From positions 1 to 13,140 of the forward strand of contig CAJTOE010000064.1 in the NCBI GenBank assembly GCA_910577805.1: DNA of 13,140 nucleotides, read 5' to 3'. The notes beneath the pieces were generated by a model. It was not told where the DNA came from. It made no database searches and saw only the letters and a program-made list of their open reading frames with translations. Source of the DNA: an uncultured Oscillospiraceae bacterium. GTDB lineage: Bacteria; Bacillota; Clostridia; Oscillospirales; Oscillospiraceae. A program made the translations under genes and the position numbers. This document shows positions 6,429-13,093 of the stretch, one piece after another. The number at the start of each line of letters is the position of its first letter. Within the stretch, counting starts at the first letter, position 1.

Positions 6429-7640
6429 CTACTGCAAAATATTCGCGAAAAGCGTGATCACGCCGGTATTCACCAGGTCGATGAACATACCGCCCACCAG
6501 GGGCACCACAAAGAATGCCTTGGGAGCCGGGCCGAACCGGTTGCGGATGGTCAGCATGTTCGCCATAGCGTTGGGGGTAGCGCCCATGCCGAAGCCGCAG
6601 ATGGCGGAGGTCATAACAGCCGCCTCGTAGTCCCTGCCCATGGCGGGGAACACCACGAAGGAGGCGAACACATACATCCAGACGGTCTCCAAAGCCAGGA
6701 TCACGATGATGGGCAGAGCCAAAGAGGCCAGCTGCCACAGCTTCAGCGTCATCAAGGCGATGCCAAGGAAGATGTTCAGGCAGGTGTTGCCCATCACGTC
6801 GATGGCCTTCAGGGGCAGCTCGCGGCCGGTGGCGTCGGCTATGTTGCGGAAAATCAGGGCCACCAGCAGGGAGCCGATGTAAGTAGGCAGGGTGATGCCG
6901 ATGCTGGCGCAGAAGTTGGTGATGTAAGTACCAAGGCCGCTGGCGATCACAATCAGGACAAAGCCGTCCAGGATGGTGTCGCTGTCCAGCTTTTCCGAGC
7001 GGACGGTCTGCACCGTCTCAGGCTCGCCCAGGCTGGAATCCGCCTCTACCTCCCGCATATCGGGGGTCAGGTTGTACTTCTTGATCTTGGACCGGCCCAG
7101 AGGTCCGCCCATCAGGGAGCCGGCAACCAGACCGTAGGTGGCGCAGGCCACGGCCACGACCATGGCGTTTTCCACGGCGTACTTGGTTTCAAAAACATCG
7201 CCCCAGGAGGCGGAGGTGCCGTGGCCGCCCACCAGGGGGATGGAACCCATGCACAGGCCCAGCAGGGGGCTTTCCCCAAACATGGGGGCGACAACTGCGC
7301 CGATGATGTTCTGGCCCAGCACCAGCACGGTGGCCAGGGCGGTGAACAGGAACACGGCGACAGAGCCCTTCTTCAGCAGCTTGAAGCTGGCGCCGAAGCC
7401 GACGCTGGTGAAGAAGAAGTTCATGAACGCGGTTTTCAGAACCTCTTCAAACTGGAATTCCATGATACCCGCCTGATAGACGATCAGGTGGGCGATGGCG
7501 AACACCAGTCCGCCGACGACGGGGGCGGGGATGCAGCAGCGCTGCAAGAACTCCACACGGCTGACGATGAAGCGTCCCAGCAGGAACAGCATCATGGCCA
7601 GAGCGGCGGTTTGCAGCATGTCCATAGATAGCGTAAACAT
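6429..7640 (-). CDS. gltS: Sodium/glutamate symporter GltS
   Basis: A 403-residue multi-spanning membrane protein, close to the 401 residues of E. coli GltS, which takes up glutamate with Na+. Two inverted halves each carry a pore-loop signature: GSIPLVGGHGTSASWG (132-147) in the first and CGFGMGATPNAMANM (348-362) in the second. A charged cytoplasmic loop (about 183-222) joins them. The start ATG 7640 is preferred because AAAGGAG lies upstream at proper spacing; an in-frame ATG at 7661 would place that Shine-Dalgarno inside the gene. It has its own promoter (7677-7705) and sits 140 bases downstream of a YcbB-type response regulator gene, which suggests that system controls it, as GlnK-GlnL controls glutamine use in Bacillus subtilis. 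Substrate is inferred from the family. Confidence 0.93.
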   Translation of the reverse strand: MFTLSMDMLQTAALAMMLFLLGRFIVSRVEFLQRCCIPAPVVGGLVFAIAHLIVYQAGIMEFQFEEVLKTAFMNFFFTSVGFGASFKLLKKGSVAVFLFTALATVLVLGQNIIGAVVAPMFGESPLLGLCMGSIPLVGGHGTSASWGDVFETKYAVENAMVVAVACATYGLVAGSLMGGPLGRSKIKKYNLTPDMREVEADSSLGEPETVQTVRSEKLDSDTILDGFVLIVIASGLGTYITNFCASIGITLPTYIGSLLVALIFRNIADATGRELPLKAIDVMGNTCLNIFLGIALMTLKLWQLASLALPIIVILALETVWMYVFASFVVFPAMGRDYEAAVMTSAICGFGMGATPNAMANMLTIRNRFGPAPKAFFVVPLVGGMFIDLVNTGVITLFANILQ

Positions 7641-7676
7641 GGTTCCTCTCTCCTTTAACACAAAATCTGACCGTAT

Positions 7677-7705
7677 TTTATACGGCCTGCTTCAATTCCC
7701 TTCAA
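7677..7705 (-). promoter_or_regulatory. Predicted promoter of gltS
   Basis: Minus-strand -35 TTGAAG (7700-7705), 17-base spacer, -10 TATAAA (7677-7682), giving a short leader of about 30 bases. The -35 matches four of six bases, which fits a promoter needing an activator. TTGAAG is repeated ten bases downstream (7690-7695) inside the spacer. Confidence 0.6.
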
Positions 7706-7780
7706 ATTCCTTCATGCGTTAAGAGAAGTTCCACAGTTTGTACGATTCGGCTGTCGAATTTTTGTGCAATCAGCTCAAAA

Positions 7781-8620
7781 TCAGTCCTCGTCCGCCACCG
7801 CCAGCATCCCGTCCAGGAAGTGCTTGAGGTTGGCCTTGCCCCGTTCGCCCCGGCCCTGGATGTACGCCATTTCCGCCCGGACCGCCTGGAAGGGGAACAG
7901 CCGGGCGGCGTAGTAGCTGAAAATTTCGTTGCCGTAGTCCTCCACCCCCAGGCTGGCGATGTGGAACAGCCCCCGTTCCACCGCCCGGCGGGCACGCTGC
8001 TCCATGGACTTGGGGTTTTCACTGAGCTGGGCGCACAGCGCCCCCACCCCCACCTGGGAGGCCTGCTCCCCCCGGTCCATCAGCAGAAGGCACATATCTA
8101 CAATATCCTTGGCGCCTTTTTCCCCGGCCATCCCAAGCTGGCTCAGGGTGTACTGCAAATGCTTCCGCCGGCGCTCCTCCTTCTGGCCCGCGGACACGGC
8201 CGGGGCCTGCTTGGAGGCGAACACGCTCTGGATGGCGTGTAGATCCCGCTCGTTCTCCACCTGGGAGCGGACGTTCTTGATGACCTGACGGACCTCGATC
8301 AGATTGATGGGCTTGTTGATGAAAAAATCCACCCCCGCTAAGTACGCCTTGGCTACCATCTCCTTGCTGGCCACCTGGGAGATCATGATGAACTTAGCCC
8401 GGCAGCCCGCCTCCTTCAGCTCCCGGACCACTTGAATGCCGTCCTTTCCGGGCATCAGCAGGTCCACCAAAATCAGGTCCGGCTCCAGGGCCAGCACCTG
8501 GCTCAGGTCCACCGGCCCGCCGCCGCTGTCGCCGCAGACGGTCCCCAGGCCGCTGCCCTCCACGATGTCCTCCAAAATGCCGATAATAGAAGTATCATCC
8601 TCTGCAATGTAAATCTTCAC
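7781..8620 (-). CDS. glnL: Response regulator with YcbB (GlnL-type) output domain
   Basis: A 279-residue regulator. The receiver (1-~120) has the acidic pair D8/D9, phospho-acceptor D53 in LVDLLMPG, S81 in place of the switch Thr/Ser, and K103 in NKP. The C-terminal part (about 150-275, starting RRRKHLQYTLSQLGMAGEKGAKDIVDMCLLL) matches the YcbB domain of B. subtilis GlnL, not OmpR or NarL output domains. GlnL activates glutamine utilisation and transport genes there. The start is GTG 8620 with AAGGAG 7 bases upstream; it overlaps the TGA of the kinase gene (GTGA), so the two are translationally coupled. gltS follows 140 bases downstream and is the likely target. Domain call is firm; the glutamine/glutamate role is by homology and context. 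Confidence 0.85.
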   Translation of the reverse strand: MKIYIAEDDTSIIGILEDIVEGSGLGTVCGDSGGGPVDLSQVLALEPDLILVDLLMPGKDGIQVVRELKEAGCRAKFIMISQVASKEMVAKAYLAGVDFFINKPINLIEVRQVIKNVRSQVENERDLHAIQSVFASKQAPAVSAGQKEERRRKHLQYTLSQLGMAGEKGAKDIVDMCLLLMDRGEQASQVGVGALCAQLSENPKSMEQRARRAVERGLFHIASLGVEDYGNEIFSYYAARLFPFQAVRAEMAYIQGRGERGKANLKHFLDGMLAVADED

Positions 8621-9921
8621 GGCTTCTCTCCTTTCTGTACCCGTGCGATGGGGACGTACACCCGGAACTGTGCCCCCTTGTCGCTGTCCACCTGAATGGA
8701 GCCTCCCAGCTCCTCCACCATAAACTGCACCGCCGCCAGCCCCACGCCCCGGTTGATATTGCCGGTCTCCGGGTCGAACTTGGTGGAGTAGCCCACCCGG
8801 AACAGGTTCTGCATGGCCCGCTCAGACAGCCCCGGCCCGTTGTCCCGGACCGTGAGGGCCAGCAGGTCCCCCTGCCGCCGGATGTCCACCAGGATAAGCC
8901 CCTGGCTCCCCCGGTCGTCCTGGCCCTGGATGGCCTCCGCCGCGTTGGTCACCAGATTTTTCAGGATGGACATGAGCCGGTAATGCTCCCCGGTGTTAAA
9001 ATCCTCCCCGCACCAGCATTCCAGCTGGATATCCAGCTTTTGTTCCCGCAGGAAATCGTAGGTGCTGTCCTCTAAAATATGCAGCAGGTCCGACATGCGG
9101 ATGGACTCCTGGTCGTAGGCCCCGGCCACCTCCCGTTCGATGCCCCGGATGATGCTTAAATTGTCTTTTTTGACCTCATGCACGTCGCGGGCGATGGACA
9201 GTGCCAGCTGAGGCAGCTCCGGGGAGGCGCTGCCCCCTACCAGCTCCTCATAGAGCTGGTAAGCGCGGGTCATAACCCCCTCGATATGCTCTGTGTCCTT
9301 TTTGAGAAAATACAGCTCGTTTTTCAGGTTGGCCGTCATCAGGAACAGCCGCTGATAGCGCCGCTCGTGCTCCTCCTCCAGCAGAAGCCGGCGGTAGCGC
9401 CGCATGGCCCACAGCCCCAGCACAGCCAGCACCGCCCGTCCCAGGGCCAGGGCGCACAGCCAGCCCAGGGACTCCAGCTCCGGCGCGCCGCCCTTGGACA
9501 GGCTCAGGTCCAGGATATTGGAGCACAGATCGCACAAAAAGAAGCTGCGTCCCAGCACATGCAGCGGGGCCCTGCGCCGGTCCCGGACCAGGAGGGAGAG
9601 CAGCAGCTCGTAGCACAGATAGAACAGGGCGCCGGAGTACTCCTGGGCCGCCGCCTCCAGAGGGGAGCCGCCCTGGAGGGTCCCCACGACCACCCGCACC
9701 AGCAGCACCATCAGGGCGGTCAGGGCGCCAGTGCCTGCGCCCTGGCTGTCCTGCATCAGGGTGACCAGCAGCACGGGGTAGAGGACCACCGAGGCGGAGA
9801 CCCGGAAATTGTCCACCCAGATGGAGAAGAACAGCTCTGCGCAGAAGGCGGTAGCCAGGGCGGTGAGCAGCCGCCGTTCCCACCGGGCGACACGCCAGCG
9901 GGGTGCTTTGATCTCCTGCAT
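8617..9921 (-). CDS. Membrane sensor histidine kinase, GlnK-like partner of the YcbB-type regulator
   Basis: A 434-residue kinase. Residues ~15-175 hold several hydrophobic membrane segments with no large extracellular domain, so the signal is probably membrane-borne or intramembrane. A helical linker (~176-240) leads to the H-box DVHEVKKDN with H248 as the likely phosphorylation site. The ATPase domain has the N-box KNLVTNAAEAI (N322, N326), G1 DNGPGL (360-365) and G2 GVGLAAVQF (392-400). ATG 9921 has AGGGAG nine bases upstream. The gene overlaps the downstream regulator by four bases, so the two form one two-component operon. The arrangement kinase-regulator-transporter resembles glnK-glnL with its glutamine transport target in B. 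subtilis. The ligand is not visible in the sequence; alternatives are other amino- or dicarboxylic acids. Confidence 0.85.
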   Translation of the reverse strand: MQEIKAPRWRVARWERRLLTALATAFCAELFFSIWVDNFRVSASVVLYPVLLVTLMQDSQGAGTGALTALMVLLVRVVVGTLQGGSPLEAAAQEYSGALFYLCYELLLSLLVRDRRRAPLHVLGRSFFLCDLCSNILDLSLSKGGAPELESLGWLCALALGRAVLAVLGLWAMRRYRRLLLEEEHERRYQRLFLMTANLKNELYFLKKDTEHIEGVMTRAYQLYEELVGGSASPELPQLALSIARDVHEVKKDNLSIIRGIEREVAGAYDQESIRMSDLLHILEDSTYDFLREQKLDIQLECWCGEDFNTGEHYRLMSILKNLVTNAAEAIQGQDDRGSQGLILVDIRRQGDLLALTVRDNGPGLSERAMQNLFRVGYSTKFDPETGNINRGVGLAAVQFMVEELGGSIQVDSDKGAQFRVYVPIARVQKGEKP

Positions 9922-9951
9922 GAATATACACTCCCTGCGTGTTTTTATTAA

Positions 9952-9960
9952 AGTATATCA
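9952..9960 (-). promoter_or_regulatory. Possible extended -10 promoter of the two-component operon
   Basis: TGATATACT on the minus strand is an extended -10 (TGn plus TATACT, five of six). No good -35 lies 17 bases upstream (TTCCCT). It is 31 bases before the kinase start. No clear terminator separates gpr from the kinase, so read-through from gpr during sporulation is possible. Confidence 0.4.
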
Positions 9961-9993
9961 CAGAATGGGTTGGAAGGGAACTGTTTTTTCCCC

Positions 9994-10881
9994 CTAACTC
10001 ATCAGCAGCTCCATATCCTCCAGCGTCAGCCCCGGCTGGAGCGCCAGCGTGATTCCGTATCCGATCACTTTTGCCAAATCATTTACCTGACTGTCAATAT
10101 CTTTCGGCGTGACCAGCATCTCGCCCTCCCGGCCCAGAGGGGGCAGGTCCGCCGTCCCCAGCAGGTCCGCCGCCAGTGTAGCGCCGTCCACCACCGTGGG
10201 CACCCCGATGGCGATCACCGGCACGCCTAAGCTCTCCCGGTCCAGGGCGTGGCGGTGGTTGCCCACCCCGGAGCCGGGCGCAATGCCCGTGTCCGCAAGC
10301 TGGATCGTCCGGCACAGCCGGTCCAGCGACCGGGAGGCCAGCGCGTCCACCGCAATGATGCACACAGGCTTGAGCCGCCCCGTCAAAGCCCCTACCAGCT
10401 CGCCGCTCTCCACCCCCGTGGTGCCCAGCACCCCCGCCGCCACCGAGGCCACAGGCCGGAAGGCTCCAAAATGCTCCGGGGCCTGGTCCACCAGATGGCG
10501 GGTGATGAGCAGATGGTCATGGACCTTGGGGCCGACCGCGTCGGGGGTGACGGCCCGGTTGCCCAGACAGGCCACCAAGACCGGACCCTCCAGCCCGGCC
10601 AGAAGCTGCGTCAGCTCCGCCGCCACCGCCCGGACCGCACGGCCGAACGCGTCCTCCTCCCGGCGGGCCAGGCCGTCTACCGTCAACGTCACATAGGTCC
10701 CCGCCGGCTTGCCTAACGCCTGCGCCCCCTCCTGGTCCAGTATCCTGACTGTGGTGACCGCGTAGCCCTCCCGCTGGCTGTCGCGGGCCTGCACGCCCTT
10801 GAGCTGGGTCTGTTCTCCCGCGCTCTCCTGCCAAAGCTCCTGGGCCTCCAGGGCCAGGTCGGTCCTTCTGTTTTGCAGCAT
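9994..10881 (-). CDS. gpr: Spore germination protease GPR, compact form
   Basis: A 295-residue aspartic-type protease of peptidase family A25 that degrades small acid-soluble spore proteins at germination. Conserved blocks are RTDLALEAQEL (6-16), GNRAVTPDAVGP (107-118, D114), GVLGTTGVES, CIIAVDALASR (D179), ADTGIAPGSGVGN and GVPVIAIGVPTVVDG. By alignment with Bacillus GPR, activation cleavage would fall in RTD/LALE after D8, leaving a propeptide of only about 8 residues where Bacillus has 15-16. A stretch of roughly 50-60 residues between VPTVVDG and the MLVTPKDID block is also missing. ATG 10881 has AAGGAG eight bases upstream. It diverges from rpsT, the classic Firmicutes arrangement, but spoIIP, often next, is not here. 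It shows the organism sporulates or descends from spore formers. Confidence 0.95.
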   Translation of the reverse strand: MLQNRRTDLALEAQELWQESAGEQTQLKGVQARDSQREGYAVTTVRILDQEGAQALGKPAGTYVTLTVDGLARREEDAFGRAVRAVAAELTQLLAGLEGPVLVACLGNRAVTPDAVGPKVHDHLLITRHLVDQAPEHFGAFRPVASVAAGVLGTTGVESGELVGALTGRLKPVCIIAVDALASRSLDRLCRTIQLADTGIAPGSGVGNHRHALDRESLGVPVIAIGVPTVVDGATLAADLLGTADLPPLGREGEMLVTPKDIDSQVNDLAKVIGYGITLALQPGLTLEDMELLMS

Positions 10882-10995
10882 GGGTCCATCTCCTTACTAT
10901 GCGTAATTTGCATTATTTTCTGCACCTCCGGCGAACTTATCCGGAAATCGCAGTTTTTTGATTCTCTGGGGAAACAAAAATTTTTCAAAAAACAG

Positions 10996-11024
10996 TTGCT
11001 TTTTTGGGGAAGCAATGGTAAAAT
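10996..11024 (+). promoter_or_regulatory. Predicted sigma-A promoter of rpsT
   Basis: -35 TTGCTT (10996-11001), 17-base spacer, -10 TAAAAT (11019-11024) with a TGG extended element. The start would be near 11031, giving a leader of about 76 bases that contains the hairpin at 11055-11070. Confidence 0.75.
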
Positions 11025-11054
11025 ACATATCTGCACAGACAATCTTGTGATCTC

Positions 11055-11070
11055 GCCTGCTCCGGCAGGC
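11055..11070 (+). promoter_or_regulatory. Hairpin in the rpsT leader
   Basis: GCCTGC (11055-11060) and GCAGGC (11065-11070) form a perfect six-base-pair stem with a TCCG loop, about 36 bases upstream of the UUG start. It has no T tract, so it is not a terminator. It could be an S20-responsive element or only an mRNA-stabilising fold. Confidence 0.45.
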
Positions 11071-11106
11071 TGGAGTATGATTCTGGAATCGGAGGAGGTG
11101 TTTGGT

Positions 11107-11370
11107 TTGCCGAATATTAAGTCTGCGAAGAAGCGTGTCCTGGTCTCCAAGTCCAAGGCCATGCAGAACAAGGCCGCGAAGTCCGCGCTCAAGACTGACC
11201 TGAAGAAGTTCGAGGCCGCGGTGGCGGATGGCAGCCGCAGCGAGGCCGATGCCGCGTACAAGACGGCTGTCAAGGCGGTGGACAAGGCTGTTTCCAAGGG
11301 GCTGCTGCACCGGAACAATGCCGCCAATAAGAAGAGCAAGATGACCCTGAAGCTCAACAAGCTGGCATGA
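11107..11370 (+). CDS. rpsT: 30S ribosomal protein S20, UUG start
   Basis: An 87-residue basic helical protein, (M)PNIKSAKKRVLVSKSKAMQ..., ending NAANKKSKMTLKLNKLA, a full match to S20 in length and sequence. S20 binds 16S rRNA early in small-subunit assembly. The start is the TTG at 11107: conserved PNIKSAKKR follows at once, and GGAGGAGGTG ends six bases before it (AGGAGG eight bases away). An in-frame ATG at 11077 would add ten non-conserved residues and place the Shine-Dalgarno inside the gene. E. coli rpsT also starts with UUG and is autoregulated at translation, so this codon choice may be regulatory. A strong terminator follows. Confidence 0.96.
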   Translation: MPNIKSAKKRVLVSKSKAMQNKAAKSALKTDLKKFEAAVADGSRSEADAAYKTAVKAVDKAVSKGLLHRNNAANKKSKMTLKLNKLA

Positions 11371-11372
11371 TT

Positions 11373-11405
11373 AAAAACCGTCTGCGTTACGCAGGCGGTT
11401 TTTTC
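11373..11405 (+). terminator. Intrinsic terminator of rpsT
   Basis: AACCGTCTGCG (11376-11386) pairs with CGCAGGCGGTT (11390-11400) through one G-U pair, with a TTA loop and a TTTTTT tail. It starts two bases after the rpsT stop. Confidence 0.93.
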
Positions 11406-11446
11406 TATCCTGGCGTCCAATTCACTTTTGACGGGTTCTATCCATT

Positions 11447-11456
11447 TTGACAGTGC
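11447..11456 (+). repeat. Left arm of a 10-base inverted repeat flanking the DnaA-box cluster
   Basis: TTGACAGTGC here is exactly complementary to GCACTGTCAA at 11586-11595. A related 12-base direct repeat is CATTTTGACAGT (11443-11454) versus CATTTTAACAGT (11600-11611), 11 of 12 identical. The function is unknown. Confidence 0.55.
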
Positions 11457-11490
11457 GGCTTTTTTCGCGGGGCGAAAACCCGCCCACCCG

Positions 11491-11533
11491 CTTTCCACAA
11501 GGCTTTTCCACATTATCCACAGGGTTTTCCACA
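11491..11533 (+). other. DnaA-box cluster, possible replication-origin element
   Basis: In 43 bases the plus strand has one perfect DnaA box TTATCCACA (11513-11521), two one-mismatch copies TTTTCCACA (11504-11512 and 11525-11533) and a weaker CTTTCCACA (11491-11499), all in one orientation. A palindrome TTTTCGC/GCGAAAA (11462-11478) lies to the left and an AT-rich stretch (11559-11576) to the right. The cluster falls where gene direction and strand composition switch. It could be oriC, a secondary DnaA-binding locus, or a DnaA-controlled promoter of mnmE. The surrounding non-coding stretch 11406-11650 holds nothing else I can name apart from the flanking repeats. Confidence 0.6.
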
Positions 11534-11585
11534 CATGTGGAATCCGGTGTGGAGGCGTGAATATATACAAATTTCTTGCGGATAT

Positions 11586-11595
11586 GCACTGTCAA
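11586..11595 (+). repeat. Right arm of the 10-base inverted repeat flanking the DnaA-box cluster
   Basis: GCACTGTCAA, exact complement of 11447-11456, 129 bases away. It overlaps a local imperfect palindrome ACTGTCAA/TTAACAGT (11588-11611). Confidence 0.55.
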
Positions 11596-11650
11596 CCCCC
11601 ATTTTAACAGTCAGTATGACCAAATTTTACAGAAAGGGCGTGGATTCCCC

Positions 11651-13012
11651 ATGACGGGCACTGTTGATACGATTGCTGCTGTTTCCACACCCGCCGGAAC
11701 AGGCGGAGTGGGCGTGATCCGGCTGTCCGGCCCCCGGTCGGCGCAGGTCCTGAACGCCTGCTTCCGGCCCGCCTCCGGCGGCGCTTTGACGGACCATCCC
11801 CCCCGGCAGATGGTCTACGGCCAGCTTTTGGACCGGGAGGGCCAGACCATTGACCGCTGTCTGGCGTTCTACACCCAGGGCGGGGCTTCGTTCACCGGGG
11901 AGCCTACCGGAGAGCTGCACTGTCACGGTGCGCCGCTGGTGCTGGCCCTGGCCCTGGAGACGCTGTTTGCGCTGGGGTGCCGCCAGGCGGGGCCGGGGGA
12001 GTTCACCCGCCGGGCGTTTTTGCACGGCAAGCTGGACCTGGCCCAGTCCGAGGCGGTGGCCGACCTGCTGGAGGCCCAGAGCCGGGAGGGCGTGCGCCAT
12101 GCGGCGGGCCGTCTGGGCGGGGCGCTGTCCCGGCGGGTGGAGGCCGTGTACCAGGCGCTGACCGGGCTGGACGCGCATTTTTGTGCGGTTTTGGACTACC
12201 CGGACGAGGATCTGGACCCGTTCACCACCCGGACGATGCAGGAAACGCTGTCGGCCCAGGAGGACGCATTGCGTCAGCTTTTGGGGAGCTGGCGGCGGGG
12301 ACGTCAGGTGGCGCAGGGGGTGCCCTGTGCGCTGGTGGGGCGGCCCAACGCCGGAAAATCGTCCTTGTTCAATGCGCTGGCGGGGTACGACCGGGCCATC
12401 GTCACGCCGATTCCCGGCACCACGCGGGACACCGTGGAGGAGCGTGTGGAGCTGGGCGGGGTTTCCCTGCGGCTCATTGACACCGCCGGGCTTCGGGACG
12501 CGCAGGACCCCATTGAACAGCTTGGGGTGGAGCGCAGCCGGGCGGCGATGGAGGAAGCGGGGCTGATTTTGGTGCTGGCGGACGGCTCGTCGGGCTGGAC
12601 GCCGGAGGACCAGGAGCTTCTGGAGCGGGCGCGGCAGACGGCCCCGGTTATTTTGGTGCGCACGAAATCGGATTTACCCCCGGAGGAGTGGGCGGTGGAG
12701 GCGGATGTGGTCCTCAGCGCCCGGACGGGAGAGGGGGTAGACGCGCTGGAGCGTGCGGTGGCGGAGCGTTTTCCCAAGGGGGAGCACGAGGTCTATGGGG
12801 AGCTGTTGTCCAACGCCCGGCAGGCGGACGCGGCCCGGCGGGCGCTGGAGTATGTGGAGCAGGCCCGGCAGGCGTTGGCGGCGGGGTACGCGCCGGACGC
12901 GGTGCTGAGTGATGTGGAGCAGGCCTTGGAGGCCCTGGGGGAGCTGACGGGAAAGACGGTGCGTGAGGATGTGACGGACTGTATTTTCAGGCGGTTTTGC
13001 GTAGGGAAATAG
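11651..13012 (+). CDS. mnmE: tRNA uridine-5-carboxymethylaminomethyl modification GTPase MnmE
   Basis: A 453-residue protein of normal length. With MnmG it modifies the wobble uridine of several tRNAs. The N-terminal tetrahydrofolate-binding domain starts DTIAAVSTPAGTGGVGVIRLSG. The inserted G domain has P-loop GRPNAGKS (230-237), TTRD (257-260) and DTAGLRD (277-283); the G4 motif reads TKSD (338-341) in place of the common NKxD. The C-terminus is CIFRRFCVGK with the conserved catalytic-region Cys (C450). ATG 11651 is chosen because the conserved protein begins there; its ribosome binding site AAAGGG is somewhat distant (12 bases). No convincing promoter is visible upstream. mnmG, usually the next gene, does not follow within the window. 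Confidence 0.97.
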   Translation: MTGTVDTIAAVSTPAGTGGVGVIRLSGPRSAQVLNACFRPASGGALTDHPPRQMVYGQLLDREGQTIDRCLAFYTQGGASFTGEPTGELHCHGAPLVLALALETLFALGCRQAGPGEFTRRAFLHGKLDLAQSEAVADLLEAQSREGVRHAAGRLGGALSRRVEAVYQALTGLDAHFCAVLDYPDEDLDPFTTRTMQETLSAQEDALRQLLGSWRRGRQVAQGVPCALVGRPNAGKSSLFNALAGYDRAIVTPIPGTTRDTVEERVELGGVSLRLIDTAGLRDAQDPIEQLGVERSRAAMEEAGLILVLADGSSGWTPEDQELLERARQTAPVILVRTKSDLPPEEWAVEADVVLSARTGEGVDALERAVAERFPKGEHEVYGELLSNARQADAARRALEYVEQARQALAAGYAPDAVLSDVEQALEALGELTGKTVREDVTDCIFRRFCVGK

Positions 13013-13093
13013 GAGGGGGTCTGTTTATAGCAACGATCAAAAATAAAGCCAAGAGTTGACAGCAGTGGTATAACAGAGGCAGGAGATGATGGT
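13011..13093 (+). other. Post-mnmE gap with an orphan Shine-Dalgarno sequence
   Basis: The mnmE stop is embedded in TAGGAGGGGG, a strong ribosome binding site, but no ATG, GTG or TTG lies at working distance after it (TCTGTTTATAGCAACG). No terminator is visible. The rest (13027-13093) is AT-richer and includes TTGACA (13056-13061) and TATAAC (13069-13074), only 7 bases apart, which is too close for a promoter. Confidence 0.5.

Noticed and set aside
7641..7661. GltS start at ATG 7661
   Set aside because: The Shine-Dalgarno AAAGGAG would lie inside the reading frame; ATG 7640 has correct spacing and gives the family length.
7752..7758. Perfect Spo0A box TGTCGAA upstream of gltS
   Set aside because: A seven-base match is expected once or twice by chance in a window this size on two strands, and no second box lies nearby.
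7641..7780. Search for a TTTTGT direct repeat (as I recall it, the B. subtilis GlnL target) upstream of gltS
   Set aside because: Only isolated single TTTTGT copies are present, not the spaced pair.
10893..10925. Sigma-G-like promoter for gpr (TGCAGA, 17 bases, CATAGTA on the minus strand)
   Set aside because: The -10 would abut the AAGGAG of gpr, so the transcript would start within or after the ribosome binding site. The match is probably chance, though gpr is expected to be sigma-G controlled.
10951..10992. Inverted repeat TTTTTTGA / TCAAAAAA between gpr and rpsT
   Set aside because: Only A/T runs with a 23-base loop in an AT-rich promoter region; not clearly a terminator or operator.
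11576..11650. MnmE extension to the TTG at 11576
   Set aside because: The extra 25 residues are not conserved and there is no ribosome binding site; the family N-terminus starts just after ATG 11651.
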